Assembly (NCBI RefSeq): GCF_036206005.1
Contig: NZ_CP108143.1
Coordinates: 3,362,001-3,426,000, forward strand
Length of the DNA: 64,000 nt
Reading direction: 5' to 3'
Source of the DNA: Streptomyces sp. NBC_00178
GTDB lineage: Bacteria; Actinomycetota; Actinomycetes; Streptomycetales; Streptomycetaceae
Position numbers and translations under genes: made by a program. The notes under the pieces were generated by a model, which saw only the letters and a list, made by a program, of their open reading frames with translations, ran no database searches and had not been told where the DNA came from. Shown here piece by piece: positions 43,520 to 53,500 of this stretch (positions within the stretch are counted from its first letter, which is position 1; each line of letters starts with the position of its first letter).

Positions 43520-45975
43520 GCACCGCGCTGCGTTCGATGCGGACGCGCTGGGTCACCTTCACCGGCTCCTTCGTCGCTCTCACGCTGGGCGTCGGGCTGA
43601 CCGCCATGACGGGACAGGCCCTGGCCTCGACGTTCGACGCCCCCGAGCGCGCTCCGGAACGCTTCGCCGCGGCCCCCGTGGTCGTGGCGCCCTCAAACAC
43701 CCTCCGGGTCGCCACCCCCGTCGGGGAGCGCACGGCCCCCCTCACCGACCCCCGTCCGGTGCCGGAGGCTCTGGCCGCCGGTCTCGCACGGCTGGGCCGG
43801 ACGGCCGAGGACCGTACGTTTCCCGTGGAGGCGGCCGGGAGAGAGGCCGTCGGCCATCCCTGGTCCATCGCCGCCGCCACCCCGTACCGCGTCGTCTCGG
43901 GCCGTGCCCCCGCCGCTCCGGGTGAGGTCGTCGTGACGGGCGGCGCGGGCCTCCGGACCGGGGACCGTATCCGTGTCGGCACTCCCGGCGGAGCCGGAAC
44001 CCGGACCGTCGTCGGCACCGTCGCGGACGCGGGCTTCGAGTCGGCCGTGTTCTTCACCGACGCCGAGGCCGCCCGCATCCGTCCGGCGGTCGACGCGGTG
44101 GCCGTGCACGCGGACCCGGCCGCCGTACGGGCGCTGACCCGCACGGTCCCCGGGATGAGCGTCCTCACCGCGGACGAGCGGCGCCGGGCGGACCCCGGTC
44201 CGGACCGGGACCGCGAGGCGCTGACCGCGGTCAACGCGCTGCTCGGGACCGCGGCCGGCATCACCGGTTTCGTCTCCGTCTTCGTCGTCGCCTCCACCTT
44301 CTCCTTCGCGGTGGCCCAGCGACGGAGGGAGTTCGGGCTGCTCCGCACGGCCGGCGCCACACCGGGCCAGATCCGCCGCGCGGTCGTGGCCGAGGCACTG
44401 GTGGTCGGGGCCCTCGCCTCGGCGGCCGGCTGCCTGCTGGGGGAGGCGGCCGCACCACGGCTGGCCGCCCGGCTTGCGGCTCAGGGGCTCGCACCGGCCT
44501 GGTTCACGATCGGGGACGCGGCCTGGCCGCTGCACACCGCCTTCTGGACCGGGCTGGGTGTCGCACTCGCCGGTGTCGCCGTCGCCTCGCACCGGGCAGG
44601 CCGGGTCCGGCCGGCCGAGGCGCTGCGGGACGCCTCTGTGGACGAGAGCAGCATGCCCCTGAGCCGTCTGCTCGGGGGCTCCGCCGTCCTGCTGACCGGG
44701 CTCGGGCTGCTGGGGTGGGCCCTGCTCACCGACCCCGGCGACCTGCTGAAGCGGAAGACGTACCTCCTGCAGCCCTTGTGGATCATCGTCGGTGTCGCGC
44801 TGCTCGCGCCGCTGTTCTCCCGCCCGCTCACACGTCTGCTCGCCTGGCTGCCCGCCCGGCTGCCGGGGGCGACCGGGCTGCTGGCCCGGCAGAACGCGTC
44901 CGCCGGCGTCCGCCGTACCGCCGCGGTCGCCGCACCCGTCCTGATCACCGTCGCGCTCGCCGCGTCCCTGCTGGGCACCGTGGCCACCATCAACGAGGGC
45001 AAGGCGTCCGAAACCGCGGCGGTCCTGTCGGGCGCGGACTTCCGGGCGGGCGGGGACGGCCCTCTGGACCCCCGCTTCATGCAGCGCGTGCGGCACATCC
45101 CCGGCGTCGTGACGAGTGCGTCCCGCTCGACGGGGGTCACCGTCCTGGAGGACGGCACGGCGCTCGTCTCCTCCGAGGCCAGGGCGGCCGAGCCGGCGGG
45201 CCTGGCGGCGACGGGCCGGCTCCCCCTCGTGTCGGGCCGGCTCGCCGACCTCGACGACGACTCCATCGTCGTCAACGAGGAGTGGGAGACACGGACGGTG
45301 GGCCGCCGCGTCGGCGTCTGGCTCGGCGACGGCCGCAGGGTGTCGCTCCGGATCGCGGCCGTGATGCGTGTCGGCACCGGAGGCAACGGCGTGTACGTGA
45401 CCCCCGCCAACGCTGCGGGTGCCGCCGTCGACCGAGTCGACGTCAGGCTCCGTGCGGGCGCCGACCGTTCGGCCGTACGCGCCCTGCTGGAGGAGGCGGG
45501 GCGCGACACGGGCACCCCGGTACTGACGGGCGAGGCATGGGTGGCGGCGCACCACCCGTCCGCCGGCGGCCACACCCGTGCCGGCCTGCTGCTCGTCCTG
45601 GGCATCGCCCTGCTGTACAGCGGGATCTCGCTGGCGAACACCATGGTCATGGCCACCTCCGACCGGGTCCGTGACTTCGCGGTGCTGCGCCTCACCGGAG
45701 CGACGAAAGCCCAGGTGCTTCGGCTGGTGGCCGTCGAGGCGCTGCTGGTGGTGGCGGTGGGTGCGGTGCTCGGAGCGGCCGTGGCCGGGCTGGACCTGCT
45801 GGGCGTGCGGGCTGCTCTGGCCCTCCTCTCGGTGGACTCCCCGGTGGCGGTCCCGTGGATCCCGGTCGGCGCGGTGGTGGCGGCCTGCGCCGTACTGGCC
45901 GTGGTCTCCGCCGTGCTGCCGGCCCTCGCGGCGATGCGCACACGGCCGGTGGAGTCCGCGGGCACCCGAGAGTGA
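43513..45975 (+). CDS. FtsX/MacB-type ABC transporter permease
   Basis: 820 residues from a GTG at 43513 overlapping the ATPase stop. An N-terminal helix (about 13-35) is followed by an extracytoplasmic domain and a three-helix FtsX unit (about 255-370, with [20 protein letters not shown] as coupling helix). A middle helix pair, a second extracytoplasmic domain and a second FtsX unit (about 690-815, with [21 protein letters not shown]) follow. The ten-helix duplicated layout is that of bacterial lipoprotein or antimicrobial exporters. Substrate unknown. Confidence 0.93.
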   Translation: MLSTALRSMRTRWVTFTGSFVALTLGVGLTAMTGQALASTFDAPERAPERFAAAPVVVAPSNTLRVATPVGERTAPLTDPRPVPEALAAGLARLGRTAEDRTFPVEAAGREAVGHPWSIAAATPYRVVSGRAPAAPGEVVVTGGAGLRTGDRIRVGTPGGAGTRTVVGTVADAGFESAVFFTDAEAARIRPAVDAVAVHADPAAVRALTRTVPGMSVLTADERRRADPGPDRDREALTAVNALLGTAAGITGFVSVFVVASTFSFAVAQRRREFGLLRTAGATPGQIRRAVVAEALVVGALASAAGCLLGEAAAPRLAARLAAQGLAPAWFTIGDAAWPLHTAFWTGLGVALAGVAVASHRAGRVRPAEALRDASVDESSMPLSRLLGGSAVLLTGLGLLGWALLTDPGDLLKRKTYLLQPLWIIVGVALLAPLFSRPLTRLLAWLPARLPGATGLLARQNASAGVRRTAAVAAPVLITVALAASLLGTVATINEGKASETAAVLSGADFRAGGDGPLDPRFMQRVRHIPGVVTSASRSTGVTVLEDGTALVSSEARAAEPAGLAATGRLPLVSGRLADLDDDSIVVNEEWETRTVGRRVGVWLGDGRRVSLRIAAVMRVGTGGNGVYVTPANAAGAAVDRVDVRLRAGADRSAVRALLEEAGRDTGTPVLTGEAWVAAHHPSAGGHTRAGLLLVLGIALLYSGISLANTMVMATSDRVRDFAVLRLTGATKAQVLRLVAVEALLVVAVGAVLGAAVAGLDLLGVRAALALLSVDSPVAVPWIPVGAVVAACAVLAVVSAVLPALAAMRTRPVESAGTRE

Positions 45976-46031
45976 GCCGGACGGGGGCGACCACGGGGCG
46001 GACCGACGGGGTTGCGGGCCGCCGTGGGCAC

Positions 46032-46107
46032 GTACGGACCGGGCGGCCTCCGTACGGGGCCCGGAGGCGGTACGGACCGGGCGGCCTCCGTACGGGGCCC
46101 GGAGGCG
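46032..46107. repeat. Perfect 2 x 38-base tandem repeat
   Basis: Two identical 38-base units lie head to tail (46032-46069 and 46070-46107). Each contains CCTCCG and CGGAGG, which can pair as a stem around GTACGGGGCCC. The repeat sits between the convergent stops of the ABC permease and the sulfurtransferase, so it may act as a double terminator. Confidence 0.75.
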
Positions 46108-46144
46108 CGGGCGGCCGGAGCGACGGTGATCCGCTCGGGCGGGG

Positions 46145-47044
46145 TCAGGCTCCGTCGTCGCCGGCGGGATTCGGGCCCGTCACGACCGGTCGGTCCGACG
46201 GCAGACCCCACTCGCCCCACGAGCCGTCGTACACGAACACGTCGCGGTACCCGGCCAGTTCGGCCCCGAGCGCCAGGACACACGCGGTGACGCCCGATCC
46301 GCAGCTGACGACGAGCCGCTCCCGGCTCCCCGCCGACGCCGTGAACGCCGCGCGGAGTTCGTCGGCGGGGAGCATCAGGCCGTCACGCTGGATCTCGCCG
46401 AACGGCAGGTTCACCGACCCCGGCATATGGCCGCCGCGCAGGCCGGGCCTGGGTTCCGGGGCCGAACCCGCGTACCGCTCACGGGACCTCGCGTCGAGCA
46501 CCGCCGAGCGGGCGTCGCCCAGGGCCTCGGCGACATCGTCGGCGCCGGCGAACATCCCGGGGCGGGGGCGGGCGGTGAAGTCACCGGCCCGCTCCGCGGT
46601 CCCGAGCTTCGCGGTGCCGGGCTCCCGGTACTCCACCGGGAGCCCGGCGGCCTCCCAGGCGGGCAGGCCGCCGTCGAGCACCGCGACCCGGTCGAAGCCC
46701 ATCGCCCTGAGCATCCACCAGGCGCGTGCGGCCGAGTAGATCCCCGCGGTGTCGTAGACGACCACGGTGTCGCCGCCGTCGACGCCGAGGGCCCGCATTC
46801 CGGCGGTGAACTGCTCCGCTCCGGGCATCGTGTGCGGCAACGGCACGGCAGGGTCGGACATCGCGCCGTCGATGTCGAAGCGCAGGGCACCGGGGACGCA
46901 CCGCCCGGTGGCACGGTGGGCACCCACGGACGCGTCGAGGACCACCATCCAGGGGAGAGCCAGACGCCCGGCGAGCCACTCCACCCCGACGAGCGGGCCG
47001 GGCAGCGCGCCCGCCTCCGGCGCCGTCCCCGCGTGCCCGGTCAT
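46145..47044 (-). CDS. Thiosulfate/3-mercaptopyruvate sulfurtransferase
   Basis: 299 residues from the ATG at 47044 with GAGGGAG upstream. It has two rhodanese domains: the N-terminal one is inactive (VVLDASVG, VVVYDTAGIYSAARAWWML) and the C-terminal one carries the active Cys248 in CGSGVTAC, a loop of the mercaptopyruvate sulfurtransferase kind. It moves sulfane sulfur to cyanide or thiols. It is convergent with the ABC permease gene. Confidence 0.92.
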   Translation of the reverse strand: MTGHAGTAPEAGALPGPLVGVEWLAGRLALPWMVVLDASVGAHRATGRCVPGALRFDIDGAMSDPAVPLPHTMPGAEQFTAGMRALGVDGGDTVVVYDTAGIYSAARAWWMLRAMGFDRVAVLDGGLPAWEAAGLPVEYREPGTAKLGTAERAGDFTARPRPGMFAGADDVAEALGDARSAVLDARSRERYAGSAPEPRPGLRGGHMPGSVNLPFGEIQRDGLMLPADELRAAFTASAGSRERLVVSCGSGVTACVLALGAELAGYRDVFVYDGSWGEWGLPSDRPVVTGPNPAGDDGA

Positions 47045-47175
47045 GTTCTCCCTCTCGTCGGCGCCTGCGCGGTCGCGGGTGCGGACGTGCTCTCGCTGCG
47101 AAACGGGTCCGCGTCGAGAGGCACGTCCGCACCCGCGCCTGGCCGGCATCCTGATCCGCTGCTCCGGGAAAAGCA

Positions 47176-47212
47176 GAAGCCCCAGGTCACGGCGAGTGAG
47201 TCCTGGGGCTTC
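47176..47212 (-). terminator. Intrinsic terminator downstream of tRNA-Thr
   Basis: An 11-bp perfect stem (GAAGCCCCAGG at 47176-47186 with CCTGGGGCTTC at 47202-47212) is followed on the minus strand by TGCTTTT. It starts six bases after the tRNA 3' end. Confidence 0.8.
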
Positions 47213-47217
47213 GGCAG

Positions 47218-47291
47218 GGCCGCCTTCGGGATTCGAACCCGAGACCTACGCATTACGAGTGCGTTGCTCTGGCCAGCTGAGCTAAGGCGGC
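47218..47291 (-). tRNA. tRNA-Thr (anticodon CGU)
   Basis: On the minus strand the cloverleaf reads: 7-bp acceptor GCCGCCT/AGGCGGC, D-arm with AGCTC..GAGC, and an anticodon stem ACGCA/TGCGT around the loop CTCGTAA with anticodon CGT. The T-arm is TCGGG-TTCGAAT-CCCGA. It decodes ACG. CCA is not encoded. The discriminator base appears to be C, where A or U is more usual for threonine tRNAs. Confidence 0.93.
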
Positions 47292-47389
47292 ACGCCCTGT
47301 CGCACCGTGGTGCGATCAGCAGCGACGCCAAGTCTACACAGTTTCCGGGGGTGCTCCGCACCGCCCGCCCTTGGCGGCATAAACGCAGG

Positions 47390-48919
47390 TCAGGCGCACT
47401 TCTTCCCGTTCTTGGGCGGAGTGCCGTCCAGCAGGTACCTGTTGATCGCCGTGTCGATGCAGTCGCTGCCGCGGCCGTACGCGGTGTGCCCGTCGCCCTC
47501 GTAGGTGAGGAGGACGCCGGAGGACAGCTGGGCCGCGAGGGCCTTGGCCCACTTGTACGGGGTGGCGGGGTCCCGGGTGGTGCCGACCACCACGATGGGG
47601 GCCGCCCCCTCGGCCACGGTGCGGTGCGGGGCACCGGTGGGGTCGACGGGCCAGGCGTCGCAGTTCAGCGCGGCCCAGGCGAAGCCCCTGCCGAAGACCG
47701 GGGACGCCTTCTCGAAGGCCGGGACCGCCTTCTCGACCTCTTCCGGGCCCGAGAAGGCGGGGGCCAGGTCGAGGCAGTTGACGGCCGCGTTGGCGAACAT
47801 CAGGTTGGCGTACTTACCGCTCGGCTGCCGCTCGTAATAGCTGTCGGCGAGCGCGAGCAGGCCGGACCCGTCGCCGCGCTTCGCCCCGGCGACGGCCTCC
47901 CGCAGCTGGGGCCAGGCGGCCTCGTCGTACATCGCGGCGATCACCCCGGTCGTGGCCAGGGACTCGGTCAGCTTACGGCTCTCACCGGTCGGCACCGGCT
48001 CGGCGTCCAGGTCGGCGAAGAGCCGCTTCAGCGCGGTCGCCGCGTCGGCCGTGGACGTGGTGCCGAGCGGGCAGTCCGACTGCTTCACGCAGTCCGCGGC
48101 GAACGACTGGAACGCCTTCTCGAAGCCCGCGGTCTGATCCCGGTTGATCTCCTCCGCGGGGAGCGACGGGTCCATCGCCCCGTCCAGGACCAGACGGCCC
48201 ACCCGGGCCGGGAACAGGTCGGCGTAGGTCGCACCGAGGAACGTGCCGTACGAGGCGCCGACGTAGTGCAGTTTCTCGTCACCGAGCAGCGCGCGCAGGA
48301 TGTCCATGTCCCGGGCCGTCTCGACCGTGGACACGTGCGGGAGGATCCGGCCGGAGCGCTTCTCGCAGCCTTCGGCGAACTTCTCGAACGCCTGGTTCAG
48401 CCGGTCGGCCTCGCCCTGGTCGTCGGGGGTCTGGTCCACCTGCGTGTAGGCGTCCATCTCCTTGCCCGTGAGGCACTCGACGGGCTCGCTGCGGGCCACC
48501 CCGCGCGGATCGACGGCCACCATGTCGTACCGTGCGCGGACGGGGGCGGGGTAGCCGATGCCTGCGTAGCCCTGGAGGTACCCGATGGCCGAGCCGCCCG
48601 GACCGCCCGGGTTCACCAGGAGCGAGCCGATCCGCTTGCCCGGACCCGTGGCCTTCGTACGGGACACGGCCAGTTTGACGTCCCCGTCGCCCGGCTTCGC
48701 GTAGTCCAGCGGGGCCTTCATCGTGGTGCACTGGAAGCCCTCCACGCCGCAGTCCCGCCAGCGCAGCTTCTGCGCGTAGTACGGCTTCAGCTCCTCGGTC
48801 GCGGCCGAGCCCGTCGCCGAGGCGCTGGGCGCCGAACCGCCACTGCTGCAACCGGAGACGAGCACGCCGGCAGTGCCGAGCGCGGTGGCGAACGTACGGA
48901 GCAGGCGCCTGGTGTCCAT
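47390..48919 (-). CDS. Secreted tripeptidyl aminopeptidase-like alpha/beta hydrolase lipoprotein
   Basis: 509 residues from the ATG at 48919. The signal peptide has lipobox VSGC (lipidated Cys24). The alpha/beta hydrolase fold has oxyanion-site NPGGPGGSA, nucleophile Ser223 in GASYGT, Asp in VGTTRDPATPY and His in YEGDGHTAYG. A C-terminal DUF/TAP domain with paired cysteines (NCDAWP, SDCID, KKCA) is typical of the Streptomyces tripeptidyl aminopeptidase/SlpD-SlpE group. It trims N-terminal tripeptides outside the cell. TACGCT six bases before the ATG suggests a leaderless message. Confidence 0.92.
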   Translation of the reverse strand: MDTRRLLRTFATALGTAGVLVSGCSSGGSAPSASATGSAATEELKPYYAQKLRWRDCGVEGFQCTTMKAPLDYAKPGDGDVKLAVSRTKATGPGKRIGSLLVNPGGPGGSAIGYLQGYAGIGYPAPVRARYDMVAVDPRGVARSEPVECLTGKEMDAYTQVDQTPDDQGEADRLNQAFEKFAEGCEKRSGRILPHVSTVETARDMDILRALLGDEKLHYVGASYGTFLGATYADLFPARVGRLVLDGAMDPSLPAEEINRDQTAGFEKAFQSFAADCVKQSDCPLGTTSTADAATALKRLFADLDAEPVPTGESRKLTESLATTGVIAAMYDEAAWPQLREAVAGAKRGDGSGLLALADSYYERQPSGKYANLMFANAAVNCLDLAPAFSGPEEVEKAVPAFEKASPVFGRGFAWAALNCDAWPVDPTGAPHRTVAEGAAPIVVVGTTRDPATPYKWAKALAAQLSSGVLLTYEGDGHTAYGRGSDCIDTAINRYLLDGTPPKNGKKCA

Positions 48920-48925
48920 CCCAGG

Positions 48926-48931
48926 AGCGTA
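48926..48931 (-). promoter_or_regulatory. -10-like hexamer TACGCT, leaderless start of the aminopeptidase gene
   Basis: On the minus strand TACGCT, six bases, then the ATG at 48919. Confidence 0.5.
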
Positions 48932-49065
48932 GCGGCAGGGTGACGAGTCGATCGATTTCCAGCTCATACGGGTGAATTCGCTCATCCCGTAGACATCTTG
49001 ACGGGACGTCAGGATGCCTCGCCCACCCGCGCGCGCAGGACGGGGCCACTCCCCGGCCCCCGGAT

Positions 49066-50271
49066 TCAGCCCGCGCGCAGTGCCACGGCCATCGCCTCGA
49101 CGGCGAGCAGCGGGGCGACGTTGCGGTCGAGGGCGCGACGGCAGGCGATCACGGACTCGATCCGCCGCAGGGTGCGCTCGGGCGTCGACGACTCGGCGAC
49201 CCGGTCCAGCGCTTCCCGCACGTCCATGTTGGCCAGGGCGATACGGGAGCCCAGCTGGAGCGCCAGCACATCGCGGTAGAAGCCGGTGATGTCGCTGAGC
49301 GCGAGATCCAGGCTGTCGCGCTGCGTACGCGTCCTGCGGCGCTTCTGCCGGTCCTCCAGCTCCTTCATCGCCCCCGCCGTGCCGCGCGGCATGCGCCCTC
49401 CAGCGACGCCGCCGAGCGCCGCCTTGAGGTCCTCGGTCTCCTTGACGTCGACCTCCTCCGCGACCTGCTTGGCGTCCTCCGTGGCCGTGTCGATCAGTTC
49501 CTGGGCCGCCTTGAGGCAGCCACCGACGTCGTGGACGCGCAGAGGGAGCTTCAGCACGGCCGCACGGCGGGCGCGCGCCCGCTCGTCCGTGGCCAGCCGG
49601 CGGGCCCGGCCGATGTGCCCCTGCGTGGCGCGGGCGGCGGAAGCGGCCCGCTCGGGGTCGATGCCGTCCCGCCTGACCAGCACGTCCGCGACGGCCTCCA
49701 CCGGTGGCGTGCGCAGGGTCAGATGGCGGCAGCGGGAACGGATCGTGGGCAGCACGTCCTCGATGGACGGTGCGCACAGGAGCCACACCGTGCGGGGGGC
49801 GGGCTCCTCCACCGCCTTCAGCAGGACGTTCCCCGCGCCCTCGGTCAGGCGGTCGGCGTCCTCCATGACGATGACCTGCCAGCGGCCCACGGCCGGCGAC
49901 AGCTGGGCACGGCGGACCAGTTCACGGGTCTCCTTCACACCGATGGACAGCAGATCCGTGCGGATCACCTCCACGTCCGCGTGCGTCCCGATCAGCGCGG
50001 TGTGGCAGCCGTCGCAGAATCCGCAGCCCGGCGCGCCCCCCAGCGCCCGGTCGGGGCTGGTGCACTGGAGCGCGGCGGCGAAGGACCGGGCCGCCGTGGA
50101 CCGGCCCGATCCGGGCGGGCCGGTGAAGAGCCAGGCGTGGGTCATCTTCGAGCCGGGCGGCACCGCCCCGCCCTCGGACTGCGCGGTGACCAGCGCGTCG
50201 GCGTCCCGGGCGGCGGCACCGAGCTGCTCCTGCACCCGGTCCTGTCCGACCAGGTCGTCCCATACGGTCAT
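49066..50271 (-). CDS. holB: DNA polymerase III subunit delta'
   Basis: 401 residues from the ATG at 50271 (MTVWDDLVGQDRVQEQL). It is a clamp-loader AAA+ protein with a P-loop of the modified kind GPPGSGRST at 51-59, zinc cysteines 70, 83, 86 and 89 (the last three in CGFCDGC), sensor-like VIVMEDADRLTEGAGNVLLKAVEEP and the SRC motif IRSRCRHL. It helps load the sliding clamp. It follows the Tmk-fusion gene on the same strand, a frequent tmk-holB order, but a strong terminator separates them. Confidence 0.94.
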   Translation of the reverse strand: MTVWDDLVGQDRVQEQLGAAARDADALVTAQSEGGAVPPGSKMTHAWLFTGPPGSGRSTAARSFAAALQCTSPDRALGGAPGCGFCDGCHTALIGTHADVEVIRTDLLSIGVKETRELVRRAQLSPAVGRWQVIVMEDADRLTEGAGNVLLKAVEEPAPRTVWLLCAPSIEDVLPTIRSRCRHLTLRTPPVEAVADVLVRRDGIDPERAASAARATQGHIGRARRLATDERARARRAAVLKLPLRVHDVGGCLKAAQELIDTATEDAKQVAEEVDVKETEDLKAALGGVAGGRMPRGTAGAMKELEDRQKRRRTRTQRDSLDLALSDITGFYRDVLALQLGSRIALANMDVREALDRVAESSTPERTLRRIESVIACRRALDRNVAPLLAVEAMAVALRAG

Positions 50272-50584
50272 GGTCACCGCCCTTCCGATGGCGTGTGGTG
50301 CGGCAAAGCGGGTGGTTCGGGAAAGCGTGTGGTGCCGGAGACCGCGCGAGACGGAAACCGGCTTCCCCGTCGGACTCCCATTGTGCGGGACGGGTCCGAC
50401 AGTCCCGACAGTCCTGGTGTTCCGGCTGCCGGGCCCCTCGCACCCGGGCCGTCGCGCCCCCGTCCCGTTCCGGCCGCCGAAGTGGTCGGGCCGCCGCGGG
50501 GAGACCGCGGCGGGACGGCCGCAAAAGCGCCGGGCCCGCCGCATCACCGGTGACCGGTGGTGCGGCGGGCCCGGCGCCGGACCG
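50272..50584. other. 313-base spacer between holB and the Tmk fusion gene
   Basis: It holds the terminator hairpin at 50527-50577 and, presumably, the holB promoter nearer 50300. No gene was seen in it. Confidence 0.5.
50527..50577 (-). terminator. Strong intrinsic terminator of the Tmk fusion gene
   Basis: A 24-bp stem (50527-50550 with 50554-50577, one wobble pair) has a three-base TGA loop, followed on the minus strand by TTTT. It starts eight bases after the stop at 50585. Confidence 0.85.
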
Positions 50585-53500
50585 TCAGCGGCGTGGCGGA
50601 CGGCCGCCGGAGCCGCGTTCGTCGTCGTGCTCGCCGAGCAGTTCGTCGGCCAGCGACGGCAGATCGTCGAGCGGTGTCTCCTCGGCCCAGTCGGGCCTCG
50701 GCCGCTTCCGCTGGGCGGAGCCGTCCTGCGCCGACCGCCCCGCCTGCGGGTCCTCGGCGACCTGGGGCAGCTCGCGGGTGCGCTCGTTCTCGCTCTCGGC
50801 CGACCGGTCGCGGGGCTCGTCGCGGAAGACGCCCGGAGGTACCCGGTCCGACGGCTTCTCGTCCCGGACGGGAGGCAGGACCGCCGTCTCGTCCGCATCC
50901 CGCAGGGACGGCAGGACCGTGGTCTCCTCCGCGTCACGGGAAGGACCGTCGGGCCGTGCGACCGGCACCGGCTGGGTGATCTCGTTCGGATTGACGACCG
51001 GGGTCGGCACCGTGAGCTCGTTGTCCGGTGCGGAGGAACCGGATCCGGACCGCTCCGCCTCGCGGGAACGCTTCGCGGCGGCGGCGGCAGCGGCCTCCTC
51101 CGCCCGTGCGGCGGCCTCGCCCTCGGCCCGGCGACGCGCCTCCTCGGAGCGGATCAGCGCCTCCTCGGCCTTGCGCTGCTTCTCCAGGCGGAGTTCCTCG
51201 GCCTCCTTGCGGAGCCGCGCCTCCTCCTGGGCCTGCAGGCGCAGCCGCTCCTGTTCGGCGTCACGCACCCGCTCCTCGGCTTCGAGGCGGGCGCGCTCCT
51301 CCTCCGCCCGGCGGCGGGCCTCCTCGGCGCGCTGCCGGGCCTCCTCCGCCTGGCGCTCGGCCTCACGCTGCCGGGCCTCTTCCTCCTCGCGGCGCCTGCG
51401 CTCCTCCTCCTCGGCGCGGAGCTTGGCGAGCTGGGCCTCCCGCTCGCGCTCCAGCCGCTCCTCCTCGGCCTTGCGCGCCGCCTCTTCCTCGGCCTTGCGG
51501 CGGGCTTCCTCCTCGGCCGCCCTGCGCGCCTCCTCCTGGGCCTTGATCTCGGCCTCGGAGAGCGGGAGGAGCCGGTCGAGCCGGTGGCGCACGACGGTGG
51601 TGATCGCCTCCGGCTCCTGTCCGGCGTCCACGACCAGGTAGCGGGCCGGGTCGGCGGCGGCGAGGGTCAGGAATCCGGACCGCACCCGCTCGTGGAACTC
51701 GGCCGGCTCGGACTCCAGCCGGTCGGGGGCCTCGGTGAACCGTTCCCTCGCGGTCTGCGGGTCGACGTCCAGAAGCACCGTGAGATGCGGTACGAGTCCG
51801 CTCGTCGCCCAGCGCGAGATACGGGCGATCTCGGTCGGGGCGAGGTCCCGTCCGGCGCCCTGGTAGGCGACCGACGAGTCGATGTAGCGGTCGGAGATGA
51901 CGATCGCGCCGCGCTCCAGCGCCGGGCGGACGACGGAGTCGACGTGCTCCGCGCGGTCGGCGGCGTACAACAGCGCCTCGGCCCGGTTCGACAGTCCGGC
52001 CGACGACACGTCGAGCAGGATCGAGCGCAGGCGCTTGCCGATCGGGGTGGCCCCCGGCTCGCGCGTCACGACGACCTCGTGCCCCTTGGCGCGGATCCAG
52101 TCGGCGAGCGCCTCCACCTGCGTGGACTTGCCGGCCCCGTCGCCGCCCTCGAGGACGAGGAAGAAGCCGTTGCCGGCGGGCGAGACGGCGGGGTCGCCGC
52201 CGCGCAGCGCCTCGCGCAGGTCGCGGCGGAGCGGCACCCCGGCGCGGTCGTCGGTCTTGGCCAGGACGATCACCGCGACGGGCAGCAGCAGCGCGCCGAT
52301 GAGCATGAGCGCGAACGCCGCTCCGCCGTGCGCGAAGACGAAGTCGCCCGAGCCGAGCCGGTGGCGCCCGATGGCGGCGGCCAGCAGCGGGCCTCCCACA
52401 GCTCCGAGCGCGACCAGCACCCGGACGACGGCCTGGAGGTGCTCGGTGTTCCTGGCCTGGCGGAAGGCCTCGGTCTCCTGGTCGATGACCGCGTGCCCGA
52501 TGTGGGCGGCGACACCGGCGGCGTAACCGGCGACGAGGGCGATCAGGATCCCGGTCGCCGTGTCGGGCACCAGGCCGAGGGCGAGGAGGGCCACACCCGT
52601 GACCGCGGTGGCCAGCGCCAGCAGCCTGCGTCGCGACAGGGCGGGCAGCACCTTCCGCGCGGTACGGATGCCGAGCGCGGTACCACCGGTCAGGACCAGG
52701 ATCAGCAGCGCGAAGGTGACGGGCCCGCCGTCGAGGTCCGCGGCATGCAGCACGGACACGGACGCGGCGGCCGAGATGGCCCCGGCGACCGCGGCGGACG
52801 CGGCGACGACCAGCGGGATGCTGCCGGTGCGGCCCTTGTCCGAGCCCGATTCGGCGGTCGGACGCCGCAGTCCTTCCAGGGGGGACCGGGGCCGGGGCGT
52901 CTGCGTGCCCGGGAAGTGCAGGAAGTACAGGGTCGAGATCGAGGCGGAGAACAGCCCCGCCGCGACGTACGAACCGAGGGCCGCCTGGTGGAAGGAGAAC
53001 CAGTCCAGGCCGGTCCCCAGCAGTTCACCGATCAGCGCCGCGACGACGAGGACCGCCGCGGCCGCCGGGACGGCGAGGAAGTTCGTGCGCAGGGACAGCC
53101 TGCGCAGCGCGTCGAGGTGGTCGGGCAGCGGGCGCACGGCGGCGCCCTCCGGCGGCGGGGCGGGGAGCAGCGCGGGAGCCGCGCTCTCCTTGGCCACCGC
53201 CCACAGCCGCTCACCCGCACCGGTCACGAACACGGTGATGAGGACCATCAGGAGTGCCTTGTCCGGCATCCAGTCGATCCAGAGGGGCGCGACGACGAGC
53301 AGGGCGAGCCGGAGCCCGTCCGCCCCGATCATCAGCCAGCGGCGGTCGACCGGCCCGCCGGGCGAGGTGAGCGCCGTCAGCGGCCCCAGGAGTACGGCTC
53401 CGAAGAGCACGGTGGAAAGAATCCGGGCACCGAAGACGGCGGCGACGGCAAAGGCCGCCCCGCGGTATCCGGCCCCGAAGGAGCCCTCGACGACCGCCGC

